From NCBI GenBank assembly GCA_946413815.1, contig CAMKMD010000012.1:1-64000 (forward strand): a stretch of DNA of 64,000 nt, in the 5' to 3' direction. The translations under genes and the position numbers were made by a program. Source of the stretch: an uncultured Ruminococcus sp. (GTDB lineage Bacteria > Bacillota > Clostridia > Oscillospirales > Ruminococcaceae). The notes under the pieces are model-generated. The model saw nothing but the letters and a program-made list of their open reading frames with translations, made no database searches and was not told the origin of the DNA. How positions within the stretch are numbered: position 1 is the first letter of the stretch; each line of letters starts with the position of its first letter. Shown in pieces: positions 7,687 to 17,207 of the stretch.

Positions 7687-8769
7687 TTAGTCAAGGAAAT
7701 CCTTGACCTTCTTGCTTCTGCTTGGGTGTCTGAGCTTTCTGAGTGCCTTAGCCTCGATCTGACGTATACGCTCACGGGTTACATCAAAGCGCTGTCCGAC
7801 CTCTTCAAGTGTTCTTGCCTTGCCGTCTTCAAGTCCGAAACGAAGCTTCAGTACCTTTGCCTCGCGGTCTGTAAGGGTAGAAAGAACTTCATTGAGCTGC
7901 TCCTTGAGAAGTGTATGTGAAGCCGCTTCAGCCGGTGCAGGAGCATCGTCATCAGGAATAAAGTCTCCAAGATGACTGTCTTCCTCTTCGCCGATAGGTG
8001 TTTCAAGGGATACAGGATCCTGTGCCACACGCATGATCTCACGCACCTTGTCTACAGGCATAGCAAGCTTCTCGGCGATCTCTTCCGGGCTTGGATCATG
8101 ACCGTTCTCGTGAAGCAGCTGGCTGGAAACCTTCTTTACCTTGGTAATAGTCTCAACCATGTGTACAGGGATTCTGATGGTACGAGCCTGATCAGCGATA
8201 GCTCTTGTGATAGCCTGACGGATCCACCATGTAGCGTAGGTAGAGAACTTGAAGCCCTTGGTGTAATCAAACTTCTCAACAGCCTTGATAAGGCCGAGAT
8301 TACCCTCCTGAATAAGATCGAGGAACTGCATACCTCTGCCCACATACTTCTTAGCGATACTAACAACAAGTCTTAGGTTTGCTTCTGAAAGGCGCTTTTT
8401 GGCATACTTGTCGCCGTCAGCCATCTTTTGTGCAAGTTCGATCTCTTCCTCAGTTGTAAGAAGGGGAACTCTTCCTATCTCCTTCAGGTAGATCTTTACA
8501 GGGTCATCGATTGCGATGCCTTCTGTAGAAAGGGACATTTCGAGGTCATCAGCAAGATCAGGATCATAAGCGAGCTTGAGGTCGGTATCAATGACCATAT
8601 CCTCAACGATCTCGATATTATTTGCCTCGCAGCTGTCATAGAAACTGTTGAGCTGATCAGCGTCAAAATCGAGCTCTTCAAGAGCATCTGTGATCTCTTT
8701 GGTAGTGAGTTTTCCGTTTACCTTACCCTGATCTAACAGAGCTTCGATTGTATTCTTCTTTGAATCCAT
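7687..8769 (-). CDS. rpoD: RNA polymerase primary sigma factor RpoD (SigA)
   Basis: 360 aa, the usual length for Firmicute SigA. It directs core RNA polymerase to housekeeping promoters of the TTGACA/TATAAT type seen throughout this window. Residues ~1-80 are a short acidic region 1.1. Region 1.2 starts near 87 ([18 protein letters not shown]). Region 2 (about 125-200) holds the -10 recognition and melting helix [19 protein letters not shown]. Region 4 near the C-terminus holds [26 protein letters not shown] precedes the ATG by 8 nt. It lies 45 nt after dnaG, in the conserved dgt-dnaG-rpoD order, and ends with tandem terminators. Confidence 0.98.
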   Translation of the reverse strand: MDSKKNTIEALLDQGKVNGKLTTKEITDALEELDFDADQLNSFYDSCEANNIEIVEDMVIDTDLKLAYDPDLADDLEMSLSTEGIAIDDPVKIYLKEIGRVPLLTTEEEIELAQKMADGDKYAKKRLSEANLRLVVSIAKKYVGRGMQFLDLIQEGNLGLIKAVEKFDYTKGFKFSTYATWWIRQAITRAIADQARTIRIPVHMVETITKVKKVSSQLLHENGHDPSPEEIAEKLAMPVDKVREIMRVAQDPVSLETPIGEEEDSHLGDFIPDDDAPAPAEAASHTLLKEQLNEVLSTLTDREAKVLKLRFGLEDGKARTLEEVGQRFDVTRERIRQIEAKALRKLRHPSRSKKVKDFLD

Positions 8770-8814
8770 AATGAATTCCTCCTTTATTGGTCCCTTTACT
8801 TTTAACTTATACGG

Positions 8815-10566
8815 TCACTGATGCTGCTTTTTCGAGCGGAACAGGTCATTCAGTTCGTCAACAGACGGCGGCTGATCTGCGGATGATGATCTGTGTGCAT
8901 TCAGAACTCTCACGCAGTCCTCAAAGCCTTCATTAGTAAGACCTGTTTCACGGTACTTAGCTTCTATTCCGCTTATTCTTCCCATTTCCTGATCTGAAAA
9001 TTCCTCGTTCAGCAGAGAAATAGAAAAACGTGCGGGATCTTGTATTCTGTTCAGGATAGCGCTGTACACCCTTTTATTGAAACTCGTCACGAAAATATCC
9101 GGAGGAGCCTCAGCAGCGATCCTGCCTGCCTCCTGTAATCTGTGCAGGAGGTAGTATATTATTGATTCCTCAGCCTTTGCTTCCTTGCGGAAAGTGCGTG
9201 CTTCGGGATTGATATCATCTTTAACAAAGTTTGTCTGTGCCTTGATATTGCGCCATTCTGACTTTTCGGCTGTTTTACGTCCTCTGTTGATAATGTCATC
9301 AACATGGGCTTTCAGCACTTCAACGGGTATATCACATTTCTTGCTTGTCCTGGAAATATAGACCTCGCGTTCGAGTTTGGAATCAATTGCTGCAAGCGCC
9401 TTGCCTGCACGCTTAAGGAACTCAACACGACCTGCCTCTTCATTAAGGTCAAGTCCTTTTTCACAGTTATCAAGAATGAAATTTACTGCGTTGCCCGATT
9501 CATCAAGCAGGAGCCTGAACCTGTCAGAACCAAATTTCTTTATGTACTCATCAGGATCCTTTGCGCCTTCCATATGCAGGATACGTGTCTGTAATCCGAC
9601 ATCCGAAAACTGATTCAGCGCCTTCTGAGTAGCTGCCTGTCCGGCTCCGTCACTGTCGTAGGCAATAATGACCTCCTTGGCGTAATGGCTTATGAGTCTT
9701 GCCTGATCCGGGGTTATCGCCGTACCTAGAGTTGCTACAGCACTGCTGAAGCCTGCCTGATTGACAGCTATAACGTCCATATATCCTTCACACAGGATAA
9801 ACCTTGTAGTATCAGAATCCTTCGCAAAGTTCATGGAGAAAAGATTTGAACCCTTGTCAAAAACGGGAGTCTTTCCTGTATTCAGGTATTTAGGCTTGCT
9901 GTCATCAAGAACACGACCTCCGAAGCCGATTATATTTCCTCTGAGATCGACGATAGGGAACATAACACGCTTCCGGAACATATCGAACAGCTTACCGTTC
10001 TTGTTCCTTCCTGCCAGCCATGCATCAACGATCTCTTCTTCAGTATACCCCTTGGATCTAAGGTAATCTGTAAGATCAGACCATGAATCAAGCGAATAGC
10101 CGAGACCGTACTTCTTGATGGTCTCAGGTCTGAGCTGCCTTTTCTTGAAGTACTCAAGTCCTGAACGGTCTGGTCCGCTTACAAGGTTCCTGTAGAAATG
10201 ATTGGCTGCAAGGCGGTTCATTTCATAAATACGTGTCCTTCTCTGGCTGAGCCTGTCGTGATAGGAGTCCGACTCGGGCACTTCCATACCGGCGCGTGCA
10301 GCAAGAAACTTGACAGCCTCCATGAATGTCAGGTTTTCTATCTTCATGATGAAGCTGATTACGTCTCCGCCTGCCTGACAACCGAAGCAGTAAAAGCTCT
10401 GGGTGTCTACAAATATGGTGCAGGAAGGGGATTTCTCCGAGTGAAACGGACATGAGCAAACAAAATTACGGCTACCCGAGCGTTTTATGGATACATATGA
10501 TCTAATGACATCTTCTATAGGATTAGCCTGCCTGAGTGAGTAGATGAATTCTTCATTCACCGCCAT
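8815..10566 (-). CDS. dnaG: DNA primase DnaG
   Basis: 583 aa. It makes RNA primers for DNA replication. The N-terminal CHC2 zinc finger is visible (CSCPFHSEKSPS then FYCFGCQAGGDVISF, residues ~38-75). The DnaG catalytic core contains FPIVDLRGNIIGFGGRVL, and the TOPRIM domain shows LCEGYMDVIA and AYDSDGAGQ. The C-terminal third is the helicase-binding region and is less conserved. It starts 14 nt after the dgt stop with GAGGTG upstream and is followed by rpoD, the classic macromolecular-synthesis arrangement. Confidence 0.97.
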   Translation of the reverse strand: MAVNEEFIYSLRQANPIEDVIRSYVSIKRSGSRNFVCSCPFHSEKSPSCTIFVDTQSFYCFGCQAGGDVISFIMKIENLTFMEAVKFLAARAGMEVPESDSYHDRLSQRRTRIYEMNRLAANHFYRNLVSGPDRSGLEYFKKRQLRPETIKKYGLGYSLDSWSDLTDYLRSKGYTEEEIVDAWLAGRNKNGKLFDMFRKRVMFPIVDLRGNIIGFGGRVLDDSKPKYLNTGKTPVFDKGSNLFSMNFAKDSDTTRFILCEGYMDVIAVNQAGFSSAVATLGTAITPDQARLISHYAKEVIIAYDSDGAGQAATQKALNQFSDVGLQTRILHMEGAKDPDEYIKKFGSDRFRLLLDESGNAVNFILDNCEKGLDLNEEAGRVEFLKRAGKALAAIDSKLEREVYISRTSKKCDIPVEVLKAHVDDIINRGRKTAEKSEWRNIKAQTNFVKDDINPEARTFRKEAKAEESIIYYLLHRLQEAGRIAAEAPPDIFVTSFNKRVYSAILNRIQDPARFSISLLNEEFSDQEMGRISGIEAKYRETGLTNEGFEDCVRVLNAHRSSSADQPPSVDELNDLFRSKKQHQ

Positions 10567-10580
10567 CTGTGCTCAGCACC

Positions 10581-11576
10581 TCACTTCCAGAATTTCGGAA
10601 CAAAGAGCTCTGAATACAGATCTACTGCATAACGGTCACTCATACCTGATATGTAATCGCATACAGCTCTGTGTACATCTGTTTCCTTGGCGATATTCCT
10701 GTAAAGCTCCGGCAGTCGCTCAGGGAATCCTATGTAGTAGTCATAGAGTTTGCGTACCACGTTCTCTGCCTTTGATTCCTCCTGCTTTGCCGCAGGATTT
10801 GTGTATACCTTCTTGAACATGAAGCTTTTGAGCTCGTCATGAGCCTTACGGATATCAGGTGCAAAATCTATCTCATATGCTCCGTGTGCAATAACGGATG
10901 CGATAAGGGTTGTTATTCTCTGAGTTTTTGTTCTGCCGAGAATTCTTACACAGTCGTGCGGAAGATCATCCTGCTTAAGTATGCCTGCACGCACTGAATC
11001 CTCGATATCATGATTGATATATGCGATAGTATCGGCAAGTCTGACAACATTGCCTTCCTTAGTGGCAGCCACAAGATTTGTGTGACATCTGATGCCGTCA
11101 CGTACAGCAGCAGTAAGATTGAGTCCTTTGCCGTCCTTCTCAAGTTCTTCAACTACACGAACGCTCTGGAGATAGTGCTTGAAGCCGTGGGGACAGATAT
11201 CATTGAGAACTGCCTCACCGCAGTGGCCGAAAGGGGAGTGCCCGAGATCATGACCGAGAGCGATAGCTTCAGTCAGATCTTCATTAAGCTTCATTCCTCT
11301 TGCGATAGTGCGTGCGATCTGAGATACTTCAAGAGTATGTGTAAGTCTTGTTCTGTAGTGATCTCCGACCGGTGAAAGAAAGACCTGTGTCTTACGTTTC
11401 AGTCTGCGGAATGAATTGCAGTGGAGTATCCTGTCACGGTCACGCTGGAATTCAGTTCTGTAAGGACACTTGTCCTCGTATCTGTCACGATGTATAAACT
11501 GATCGTTGACGCTTGTACAGGCATACTGACTGAGTATTGCCATCTCGGTAGTTTCTATCTGCTCACGTACAGTCAT
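10581..11576 (-). CDS. dgt: Deoxyguanosinetriphosphate triphosphohydrolase-like HD protein
   Basis: 331 aa from ATG 11576, with AGGAGG 10 nt upstream; an earlier GTG sits too close to that site. It belongs to the dGTPase branch of the HD superfamily, which hydrolyses dNTPs to nucleoside and triphosphate. The motif set is present: H80 in LTHTLEVSQIAR, H109-D110 in LGHDLGHSPFGH, and a later D in VRLADTIAYINHDIED. The short clostridial form next to dnaG is typical. Its substrate may be broader than dGTP. It sits 18 nt after yigZ and 14 nt before dnaG. Confidence 0.9.
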   Translation of the reverse strand: MTVREQIETTEMAILSQYACTSVNDQFIHRDRYEDKCPYRTEFQRDRDRILHCNSFRRLKRKTQVFLSPVGDHYRTRLTHTLEVSQIARTIARGMKLNEDLTEAIALGHDLGHSPFGHCGEAVLNDICPHGFKHYLQSVRVVEELEKDGKGLNLTAAVRDGIRCHTNLVAATKEGNVVRLADTIAYINHDIEDSVRAGILKQDDLPHDCVRILGRTKTQRITTLIASVIAHGAYEIDFAPDIRKAHDELKSFMFKKVYTNPAAKQEESKAENVVRKLYDYYIGFPERLPELYRNIAKETDVHRAVCDYISGMSDRYAVDLYSELFVPKFWK

Positions 11577-11594
11577 GGCTGACACACCTCCTGA

Positions 11595-12227
11595 TTATTT
11601 GATCACTGATGAAAAATCTTCATAAAGTTCTCCACAGTCAATGACATTTACACTGCCGTTTGTAAGCTCCGTAAGTTCCTCCATGAACCTTGGCAGATTC
11701 TCGCTGAGTACCAACAGTTCAAGAGAGACATCCTCTGCAAAATCAGAACTGACAGTAATAATGTCAAACTGCGGAAGAATGTAAGAAATCTTGCCATACA
11801 TCCCGTAGTCTGTCTGTAAAGATACCCTGTGGCAGAGCCGCATATCCATTATATGCGCAGCATCACAGGCGAGCGATGCCGCATGAGAGTAAGCTCTTAC
11901 AAGCCCGCCGCCGCCGAGAAGAATACCTCCGAAGTACCTTGTAACAACAACACACACATCTGTAAGGCCGCGCTTTCTCAACACATCAAAGACAGGCATA
12001 CCGGCAGTACCCTGAGGCTCGCCGTCATCAGAATAGCGGGAAATATTATCTTTACGCACTATATAAGCATAGACATTGTGTCTGGCTTTTCTGTGCATAG
12101 ATCTTATCTTATCGATAAACTCCACAGCCTCTTCGTTACTGCTTACAGGCGATATATAGCCAATAAACTCGGATTTCTTCTCGATGAACGAATCGGTCGC
12201 GGGAGCTGATACGGTGAAATAATTCAT
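11595..12227 (-). CDS. yigZ: YigZ/IMPACT family protein
   Basis: 210 aa, typical length. The N-terminal UPF0029 domain is clear: EKKSEFIGYISPV, HNVYAYIV, SDDGEPQGTAGMPVFDVL and VVVTRYFGGILLGGGGLVRAY. The C-terminal part is the ferredoxin-like DUF1949 domain. The family is related to eukaryotic IMPACT; in bacteria the function is not well settled, with links to translation. AAAGGT precedes the ATG. It probably starts or extends the dgt-dnaG-rpoD transcription unit, after the rpmE terminator. Confidence 0.9.
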   Translation of the reverse strand: MNYFTVSAPATDSFIEKKSEFIGYISPVSSNEEAVEFIDKIRSMHRKARHNVYAYIVRKDNISRYSDDGEPQGTAGMPVFDVLRKRGLTDVCVVVTRYFGGILLGGGGLVRAYSHAASLACDAAHIMDMRLCHRVSLQTDYGMYGKISYILPQFDIITVSSDFAEDVSLELLVLSENLPRFMEELTELTNGSVNVIDCGELYEDFSSVIK

Positions 12228-12249
12228 ATTTTTGACCTTTAGATAAAAA

Positions 12250-12269
12250 AGCCGGTCAGGAGACCGGCT
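12250..12269 (-). terminator. rpmE terminator
   Basis: AGCCGGTC / GACCGGCT perfect 8-bp stem with a 4-nt loop, followed on the minus strand by TTTTTTAT. Confidence 0.9.
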
Positions 12270-12274
12270 GCGAC

Positions 12275-12478
12275 TTACTTGTCCATATTGAAACGCTTCT
12301 TGAATCTGTCTACTCTTCCGCCTGTATCAACAAGCTTCTGCTTACCGGTGTAGAACGGATGGCACTTAGAGCAGATTTCAACCTTGATGTTTTCCTTAGT
12401 AGACATAGTTTCAATCACATTGCCGCAGTGGCAGGTAATTGTAGTCTTAACAAAGTTAGGATGGATACCCTCTTTCAC
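12275..12478 (-). CDS. rpmE: 50S ribosomal protein L31 (zinc-binding type)
   Basis: 67 aa, starting at GTG 12478 to give the canonical [10 protein letters not shown]-terminus. AGAGGTG lies 6 nt upstream, while the GTG at 12487 would lie inside that ribosome site. Zinc ligands are present in CHCG and [11 protein letters not shown], so this is the Cys-containing form rather than the zinc-independent paralogue. A perfect-consensus promoter and a terminator make it a single-gene unit. Confidence 0.95.
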   Translation of the reverse strand: MKEGIHPNFVKTTITCHCGNVIETMSTKENIKVEICSKCHPFYTGKQKLVDTGGRVDRFKKRFNMDK

Positions 12479-12570
12479 GATTGTCACCTCTTTCAGAATA
12501 CTAAAATTATAATTGTATTCAGTAGCCCATCAGTTACCTTAGACAGTAGTACAGTTATACATTACAATTT

Positions 12571-12599
12571 ATTATATCATATAAATCATATCGTGTCAA
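12571..12599 (-). promoter_or_regulatory. rpmE promoter
   Basis: TTGACA (12594-12599) and TATAAT (12571-12576) with a 17-bp spacer on the minus strand, a perfect consensus as expected for a ribosomal protein gene. Confidence 0.85.
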
Positions 12600-12627
12600 G
12601 CACAAGAAATATATTTTTATATTTTAA

Positions 12628-14001
12628 TTATATTTCAAATCTGGGCCTCTGTTGAGGCCTCTTCAGATCATTCATAATCTTTAAAAATACGATGAGCTGA
12701 AGAATGAATGTCATCGCCCATGATATGGTATATGAGAAATACAGGCAGCCAAGCGTGTGCCAGCGTTCCATGCGGAAAACTGTAAATATCCAAAGCAGTC
12801 GCAGTCCGCAAACGCCCATGACAGTAATTATCATCGGGACCATTGAATGGCCAAGCCCTCGTATTGCCGATGTTGTAACATCCATGAGACCGCAGAGAAA
12901 GTACGGTATCAGTATAAACGCAAGTCTCAGCATCCCGTACTCGATCGCTTCCTCCGAATCAGTTATATAGATGCCAAGTATAGGCCTGCCGCAAAGATAC
13001 ACAATCCCTCCGAGCACTGCACCGGTCAGGAACACCATAATAAGACTGATCCTCAGAATACTCCTGACACGGTCATATTTGCCTGCTCCGAAATTCTGGC
13101 CTGTAAAATTTAGCGTACTCTGACTTATAGAGTTCATAGAGGTATAAACGAAACCTTCAATATTCTGTGCAGCCGCATTTCCTGACATAACAACGGAACC
13201 AAAGGAATTGACAGAAGACTGGATAATGACGTTGGATATTGAGAATAAAGCACCCTGTATGCCCGCCGGGCAGCCTATCTGCATTATTCTTACAAGCTGA
13301 CGGCGATAAATGTGCATTTCCCTGAATTTAAGCTTACAGGCGTCATCACGCTTTATCAGTGCAATTAAGATAAGCAGGGCAGAAACAGCCTGTGATATGG
13401 ATGTTGCAAGTGCAACACCGGCTACATCCAGTTTTAACACTACAACAAAGATCACATTCAGCACTACATTGATGATGCCGGCAAGTGTAAGGAATATCAG
13501 CGGACTTTTCGTATCTCCGGCAGCCCTTATTATAGCTGCACCGAAGTTATACAGCGTACTTGCTATAATTCCGCAGAAATAGATCCTCATGTATACAGCC
13601 GAAAGACCGATGACATCATCAGGAGTCCCCATAAGTTCAAGTATCTTCCTCGCACCCGCAATACCTATGACAGTCAGAACAGCGCCGCTTATGAGTGCGG
13701 TCGGGATAGCTGTATGGACAGTTCTCCTGACATCCTCTTTTCTGTTCCCTCCGATACCATGTGCAACACATACGCCGGCTCCGACTGAGAGACCGATGAA
13801 CAGATTCACAAGAAGATTGATAACAGCACCGCAAGCGCCTACAGCTGCTACAGATATACTGCCGCAGTATCTTCCGACAACAACAAGATCAGCAGCATTG
13901 AAAAGCAGTTGAAGAATGCCTGTAAGTATTATCGGTATGGTATAAGTGATCAGACGGCTGAGCAGAGGTCCTTCACACAGGTCAGTCTTTATCCTGTGCA
14001 T
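12628..14001 (-). CDS. MATE family efflux transporter
   Basis: 457 aa with about 12 hydrophobic segments in two related halves. The opening LCEGPLLSRLITYTIPIILTG and the NAADLVVVGRY motif in helix 1-2, repeated as GNAAAQNIEGFVYTSMNSI in the second half, are typical of the DinF/NorM-like MATE proteins. These export organic cations or drugs using Na+ or H+ gradients. GGGAG precedes the ATG by 8 nt. It runs divergently from the Gfo/Idh gene. The substrate cannot be told from sequence. Confidence 0.92.
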   Translation of the reverse strand: MHRIKTDLCEGPLLSRLITYTIPIILTGILQLLFNAADLVVVGRYCGSISVAAVGACGAVINLLVNLFIGLSVGAGVCVAHGIGGNRKEDVRRTVHTAIPTALISGAVLTVIGIAGARKILELMGTPDDVIGLSAVYMRIYFCGIIASTLYNFGAAIIRAAGDTKSPLIFLTLAGIINVVLNVIFVVVLKLDVAGVALATSISQAVSALLILIALIKRDDACKLKFREMHIYRRQLVRIMQIGCPAGIQGALFSISNVIIQSSVNSFGSVVMSGNAAAQNIEGFVYTSMNSISQSTLNFTGQNFGAGKYDRVRSILRISLIMVFLTGAVLGGIVYLCGRPILGIYITDSEEAIEYGMLRLAFILIPYFLCGLMDVTTSAIRGLGHSMVPMIITVMGVCGLRLLWIFTVFRMERWHTLGCLYFSYTISWAMTFILQLIVFLKIMNDLKRPQQRPRFEI

Positions 14002-14185
14002 ACATTCATCTCCCTACTTATAGAATATACCTATTATATAGCCACAAGAACCGAATGTCAAATGTATTTTATAACTTTGTAAGCCTGCACAAAAAAGTTG
14101 GCAGAGAGTATGATTCTTCTCGTTCGTACTATTGCATTATATTGTATTATATGTTACAATAGAAGAAAAAGCGGGAGGTCAGACA

Positions 14186-15172
14186 ATGGAGAAGCATAAA
14201 TGGGGCATCATCGGCACAGGGGCAATAGCGCGAAAATTCGCAGAAGCACTTTCGGGAACAGAAACCGCAGAATGCTACGCTGCAGCTTCACGCACCCTTG
14301 AAAAGGCAAAGGCATTTGCTAGCGAATACGGGTTCAGGAAAGCCTATGGCAGTTACCGCGAACTTACTGAAGATCCGGATGTTGATATCATATACATCGC
14401 AACCCCAATGGCCAGCCATTTTGAGGACTCTCTGCTCTGTATCTCAAAGGGTAAAAACGTTCTTTGCGAGAAATCCGTTACCCTTAATTCAAGGCAATTT
14501 GAGCAAATACTGGAAGAAGTCAGAAAACATGATGTCTTCTTTATGGAAGCAATGTGGATGAAGTGCCGCCCGACCTACAGAAAGGTCAAGGAGTGGATAG
14601 ATTCCGGGCGTATCGGTGAAGTACGCTTCATCAAGGCTGATTTTTTCAATCATGTACCCTATAATGCCGAAAGCAGGCTTTACAAGGCTGACTGCGGCGG
14701 GGGAGCAATGCTCGACCTCGGAGTATACCCGATAACTATGGCAGCCGATATCCTCGGCGGAATTCCGGATGAAACAGTATCAGCTGCGGTTATCGGCAAG
14801 GATGGGGTTGATATTAATAATACAACGCTCCTGAAATATGCCGGCGCTTCCGTCTCTCTTGATTCCGGTTTTCAGCTCCAGTGCAGAAATAATGCTCTGA
14901 TTTCCGGCACAGATGGCTATATCACAATGGGAGACTGGTTTCATTGCACCTGCGAGGCATATCTCTACAACAGAGAAAGCACATTACTGGAAAGTGCTGT
15001 CATCCCCGACGAGATAAACGGATATGAATATGAGATCCGCGAGGTTCATAGGTGTCTTGAAAACGGAGAAAAGGAAAGCCCTCTCGTTCCTCATGACGAA
15101 ACCCTTGCAGTAATGCGGATCATGGATGAATGCAGAAAACAATGGGGACTTGTTTATCCCCGGGAAGAGTGA
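14186..15172 (+). CDS. Gfo/Idh/MocA family oxidoreductase
   Basis: 328 aa from ATG 14186 (GGGAGGT 6 nt upstream; an ATG at 14132 lacks one). The N-terminal NAD(P)-binding fold has WGIIGTGAIARKFAEAL, and the family's E-K motif appears in VLCEKSVTLN. The C-terminal alpha/beta domain contains GGGAMLDLGVYPITMA. The closest well-known types are dihydrodiol/1,5-anhydrofructose-like sugar dehydrogenases. The substrate is unknown. It is followed 5 nt later by a GNAT gene. Confidence 0.9.
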   Translation: MEKHKWGIIGTGAIARKFAEALSGTETAECYAAASRTLEKAKAFASEYGFRKAYGSYRELTEDPDVDIIYIATPMASHFEDSLLCISKGKNVLCEKSVTLNSRQFEQILEEVRKHDVFFMEAMWMKCRPTYRKVKEWIDSGRIGEVRFIKADFFNHVPYNAESRLYKADCGGGAMLDLGVYPITMAADILGGIPDETVSAAVIGKDGVDINNTTLLKYAGASVSLDSGFQLQCRNNALISGTDGYITMGDWFHCTCEAYLYNRESTLLESAVIPDEINGYEYEIREVHRCLENGEKESPLVPHDETLAVMRIMDECRKQWGLVYPREE

Positions 15173-15177
15173 TTTAT

Positions 15178-15612
15178 ATGATACGCGAAATCAGACCGGA
15201 TGAACTCAGAGCGCTTCTTGAATTATATACCAATATGCATGAAATAGCCATACCAGAGGACTCAGAGGTATTGCAAAGGACCTGGAATAAAATAATCAGC
15301 GATCCGGATCATCATGTAATAGTATGCGTGGAGGACGGCAGAATTGTATCCTCTTGCATCTGTGTCATCATCCCGAATCTGACACGAAACATCAGACCAT
15401 ATGCATTTGTCGAGAATGTAGTGACCCATGCGGAATACCGCGGAAAAGGATATGCAACAGCCTGTCTTGATTATGCGAAGGATATTGCAGTCAAGGAAAA
15501 CTGCTACAAAATGATGCTCCTTACAGGTTCAAATAGCGAAGATACTTTAAGGTTCTACAGAAATGCAGGATACAACTCAACTGATAAAACAGCTTTCATC
15601 CAATGGCTGTAA
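15178..15612 (+). CDS. GNAT family N-acetyltransferase
   Basis: 144 aa from ATG 15178, five nt after the oxidoreductase stop. The acetyl-CoA-binding motif A is clear: FVENVVTHAEYRGKGYATAC, followed by AKDIAVKENCYKMMLLTG and FYRNAGYN, the usual GNAT motif B and C-terminal strand. It transfers an acetyl group to an unknown amine or protein. Translational coupling with the oxidoreductase is likely. Confidence 0.9.
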   Translation: MIREIRPDELRALLELYTNMHEIAIPEDSEVLQRTWNKIISDPDHHVIVCVEDGRIVSSCICVIIPNLTRNIRPYAFVENVVTHAEYRGKGYATACLDYAKDIAVKENCYKMMLLTGSNSEDTLRFYRNAGYNSTDKTAFIQWL

Positions 15613-15650
15613 TACAACAGGGGAGTGCTCTCCCAGAAAGGAATCCAACT

Positions 15651-16001
15651 ATGTTATTCATATGCTACCCGAAATGTACGACCTGTCAGAAGGCACAGAA
15701 ATGGCTCGATGAAAAGGGCATAAAGTATGAGCTCCGCGATATCAAGGAGGATAATCCGAAGCTGAGCGAATTAAAGAAATGGTATAAAAACAGCGGTCTG
15801 CCGCTGAAGCGTTTCTTTAATACAAGCGGTCTGCTGTATAAATCAATGGAACTGAAAGATAAGCTTCCGAAAATGACCGAAGAAGAACAGCTAAGGCTGC
15901 TTGCAACAGACGGAATGCTTGTTAAAAGGCCTATAATCGTTACCAATGACAAGGTACTTACTGGTTTCAAGGAAGCAGAGTGGAATGATTTAATTAAATA
16001 A
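15651..16001 (+). CDS. ArsC/Spx family thioredoxin-fold protein
   Basis: 116 aa from ATG 15651 after AGAAAGGA. It has the thioredoxin-like ArsC/Spx fold with the CxxC pair in YPKCTTCQKAQKWL, then DIKEDNPKLSELKKW and the family's TDGMLVKRPIIV strand. Members with this CTTC pattern are annotated as arsenate reductase-like or Spx/MgsR-like; an RNA polymerase-binding role is not evident. No ars genes are adjacent. It is the last gene before a bidirectional terminator facing the recombinase gene. Confidence 0.88.
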   Translation: MLFICYPKCTTCQKAQKWLDEKGIKYELRDIKEDNPKLSELKKWYKNSGLPLKRFFNTSGLLYKSMELKDKLPKMTEEEQLRLLATDGMLVKRPIIVTNDKVLTGFKEAEWNDLIK

Positions 16002-16028
16002 TTCGATAAGCAGGGGAGTACTCTGTTA

Positions 16029-16062
16029 AAAACGCCTGGCAGTTTATGCAGTCAGGCGTTTT
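16029..16062. terminator. Bidirectional terminator between convergent genes
   Basis: AAAACGCCTG / CAGGCGTTTT perfect 10-bp stem with A/T runs on both sides, between the ArsC/Spx gene (+) and the recombinase gene (-). Confidence 0.85.
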
Positions 16063-16066
16063 ACTG

Positions 16067-17059
16067 TTATTCATCCTTGTGATCCTTGCCGTTCTTAACT
16101 CCGGAAAGAGGGTTATTCTCCACAGCATTACGCACGATCTCGTCATTAAGATGTGTGTATATCTCTGTCGTAGACACGCTCGCATGACCAAGCAGCTCTT
16201 TAAGCGTCAGAACGTCAGCGCCTCCGTACTGATACATAAGAGTTGCAGCAGTATGCCTCAGTTTATGCGTAGTTATACCTTTTCCGTCAAGACAGGCCTG
16301 CTGTAGAGTCGATTCAACGATCTGCTGGACCCGGCGTTTGCTGATACGCTTATTCTGGTTGCTGATAAAAAGTGCAGGCTCATTCTCTGCCTTAGGATTG
16401 TCAAGTCTGACCGAGAGATACTTGTTAAGAGCATCCACACAGGCATTATTAAGGTACACCATACGATACTTATGGCCTTTACCCAGCACCTGCATACGGT
16501 TCTCGTCAAAATCGATATCCGCAATATTAATACCAACAAGCTCACTGAGACGTATACCGCAATTCAGAAACAGGGTGATCATACAGTAGTCACGTAGAGA
16601 GTCTCTGCTTCCGGCAGTTTCAAGTAGTTTAAGACTTTCATTCAGCGAAAGGAACTTAGGAGGAGCTGCCTTAGGAGTCATGATCTCTATATCCTTTGTC
16701 GGATCATTCTTTATGATGCGTGCTACCTTATTAAGGTACTTGAAGAAGCTGCGTAAAGCAGAAAGCTTTCTGTAGCGTGCCTTATCATTGTTCTTGCGTT
16801 CATCAGCTGTATAGTAGATAAAATTGTAGATATCTGATACAGTGATCTTCCTGATATCATCCTCAGTCATTCGGGAGATGTCAATTTCATCGGATGCCTT
16901 TCCGGTATTATATATGTTTTCGTAGATAAACCTCAGAAACATCCTGATATCAAAATAGTATTCACGTACAGTTCTGTCAGAACGTCCGCGTACGATCTTC
17001 ATATGTACCAGGTACTCATTAAGAAATTCAGGGTTTTCCGGTGAATTCAGATTATTCAC
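16067..17059 (-). CDS. Tyrosine recombinase, XerC/XerD type
   Basis: 330 aa from GTG 17059, supported by AAGGAG 8 nt upstream. The N-terminal SAM-like DNA-binding domain contains FLNEYLVHMKIVRGRSDRTV. The catalytic domain has the R-H-R-Y set: R in GIRLSELVGIN, H and R in THKLRHTAATLMYQYG, H in LLGHASVSTTEIYTH with the nucleophilic Tyr. Length and motifs fit the chromosomal dimer resolvases of Clostridia. It may instead be a phase-variation recombinase. A 14-bp perfect inverted repeat sits in its leader. Confidence 0.9.
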   Translation of the reverse strand: MNNLNSPENPEFLNEYLVHMKIVRGRSDRTVREYYFDIRMFLRFIYENIYNTGKASDEIDISRMTEDDIRKITVSDIYNFIYYTADERKNNDKARYRKLSALRSFFKYLNKVARIIKNDPTKDIEIMTPKAAPPKFLSLNESLKLLETAGSRDSLRDYCMITLFLNCGIRLSELVGINIADIDFDENRMQVLGKGHKYRMVYLNNACVDALNKYLSVRLDNPKAENEPALFISNQNKRISKRRVQQIVESTLQQACLDGKGITTHKLRHTAATLMYQYGGADVLTLKELLGHASVSTTEIYTHLNDEIVRNAVENNPLSGVKNGKDHKDE

Positions 17060-17091
17060 TGCAGCATCTCCTTTCTGGTTGATACATCATC

Positions 17092-17125
17092 ATAGTTGCA
17101 CCAAACTTTTCTTTGGTGCAACTAT
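17092..17125. repeat. 14-bp perfect inverted repeat upstream of the recombinase gene
   Basis: ATAGTTGCACCAAA / TTTGGTGCAACTAT, all 14 bp paired, with a 6-nt centre. It lies 33 nt before the recombinase GTG. No T-run follows on the minus strand, so it is not a standard terminator. It could be an operator or a recombinase-binding site. Confidence 0.7.
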
Positions 17126-17178
17126 ATTTCATACTTGTTATAATATATTATATCATGTTCCCTTGCTCAAATCAAGAA

Positions 17179-17202
17179 AAAGCCGGACTTTCATCCGGCT
17201 TT
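17179..17202 (-). terminator. Terminator of the polyamine/copZ operon
   Basis: AAAGCCGGA / TCCGGCTTT 9-bp stem with a 6-nt loop and a TTTTTC run on the minus strand, directly after the copZ-like stop. Confidence 0.85.
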
Positions 17203-17207
17203 GATGA

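Noticed and set aside
15618..16025. CAGGGGAGTgCTCT and CAGGGGAGTaCTCT before and after the ArsC/Spx-like gene
   Set aside because: Short, imperfect, and not supported by a further copy in a regulatory position; probably chance.
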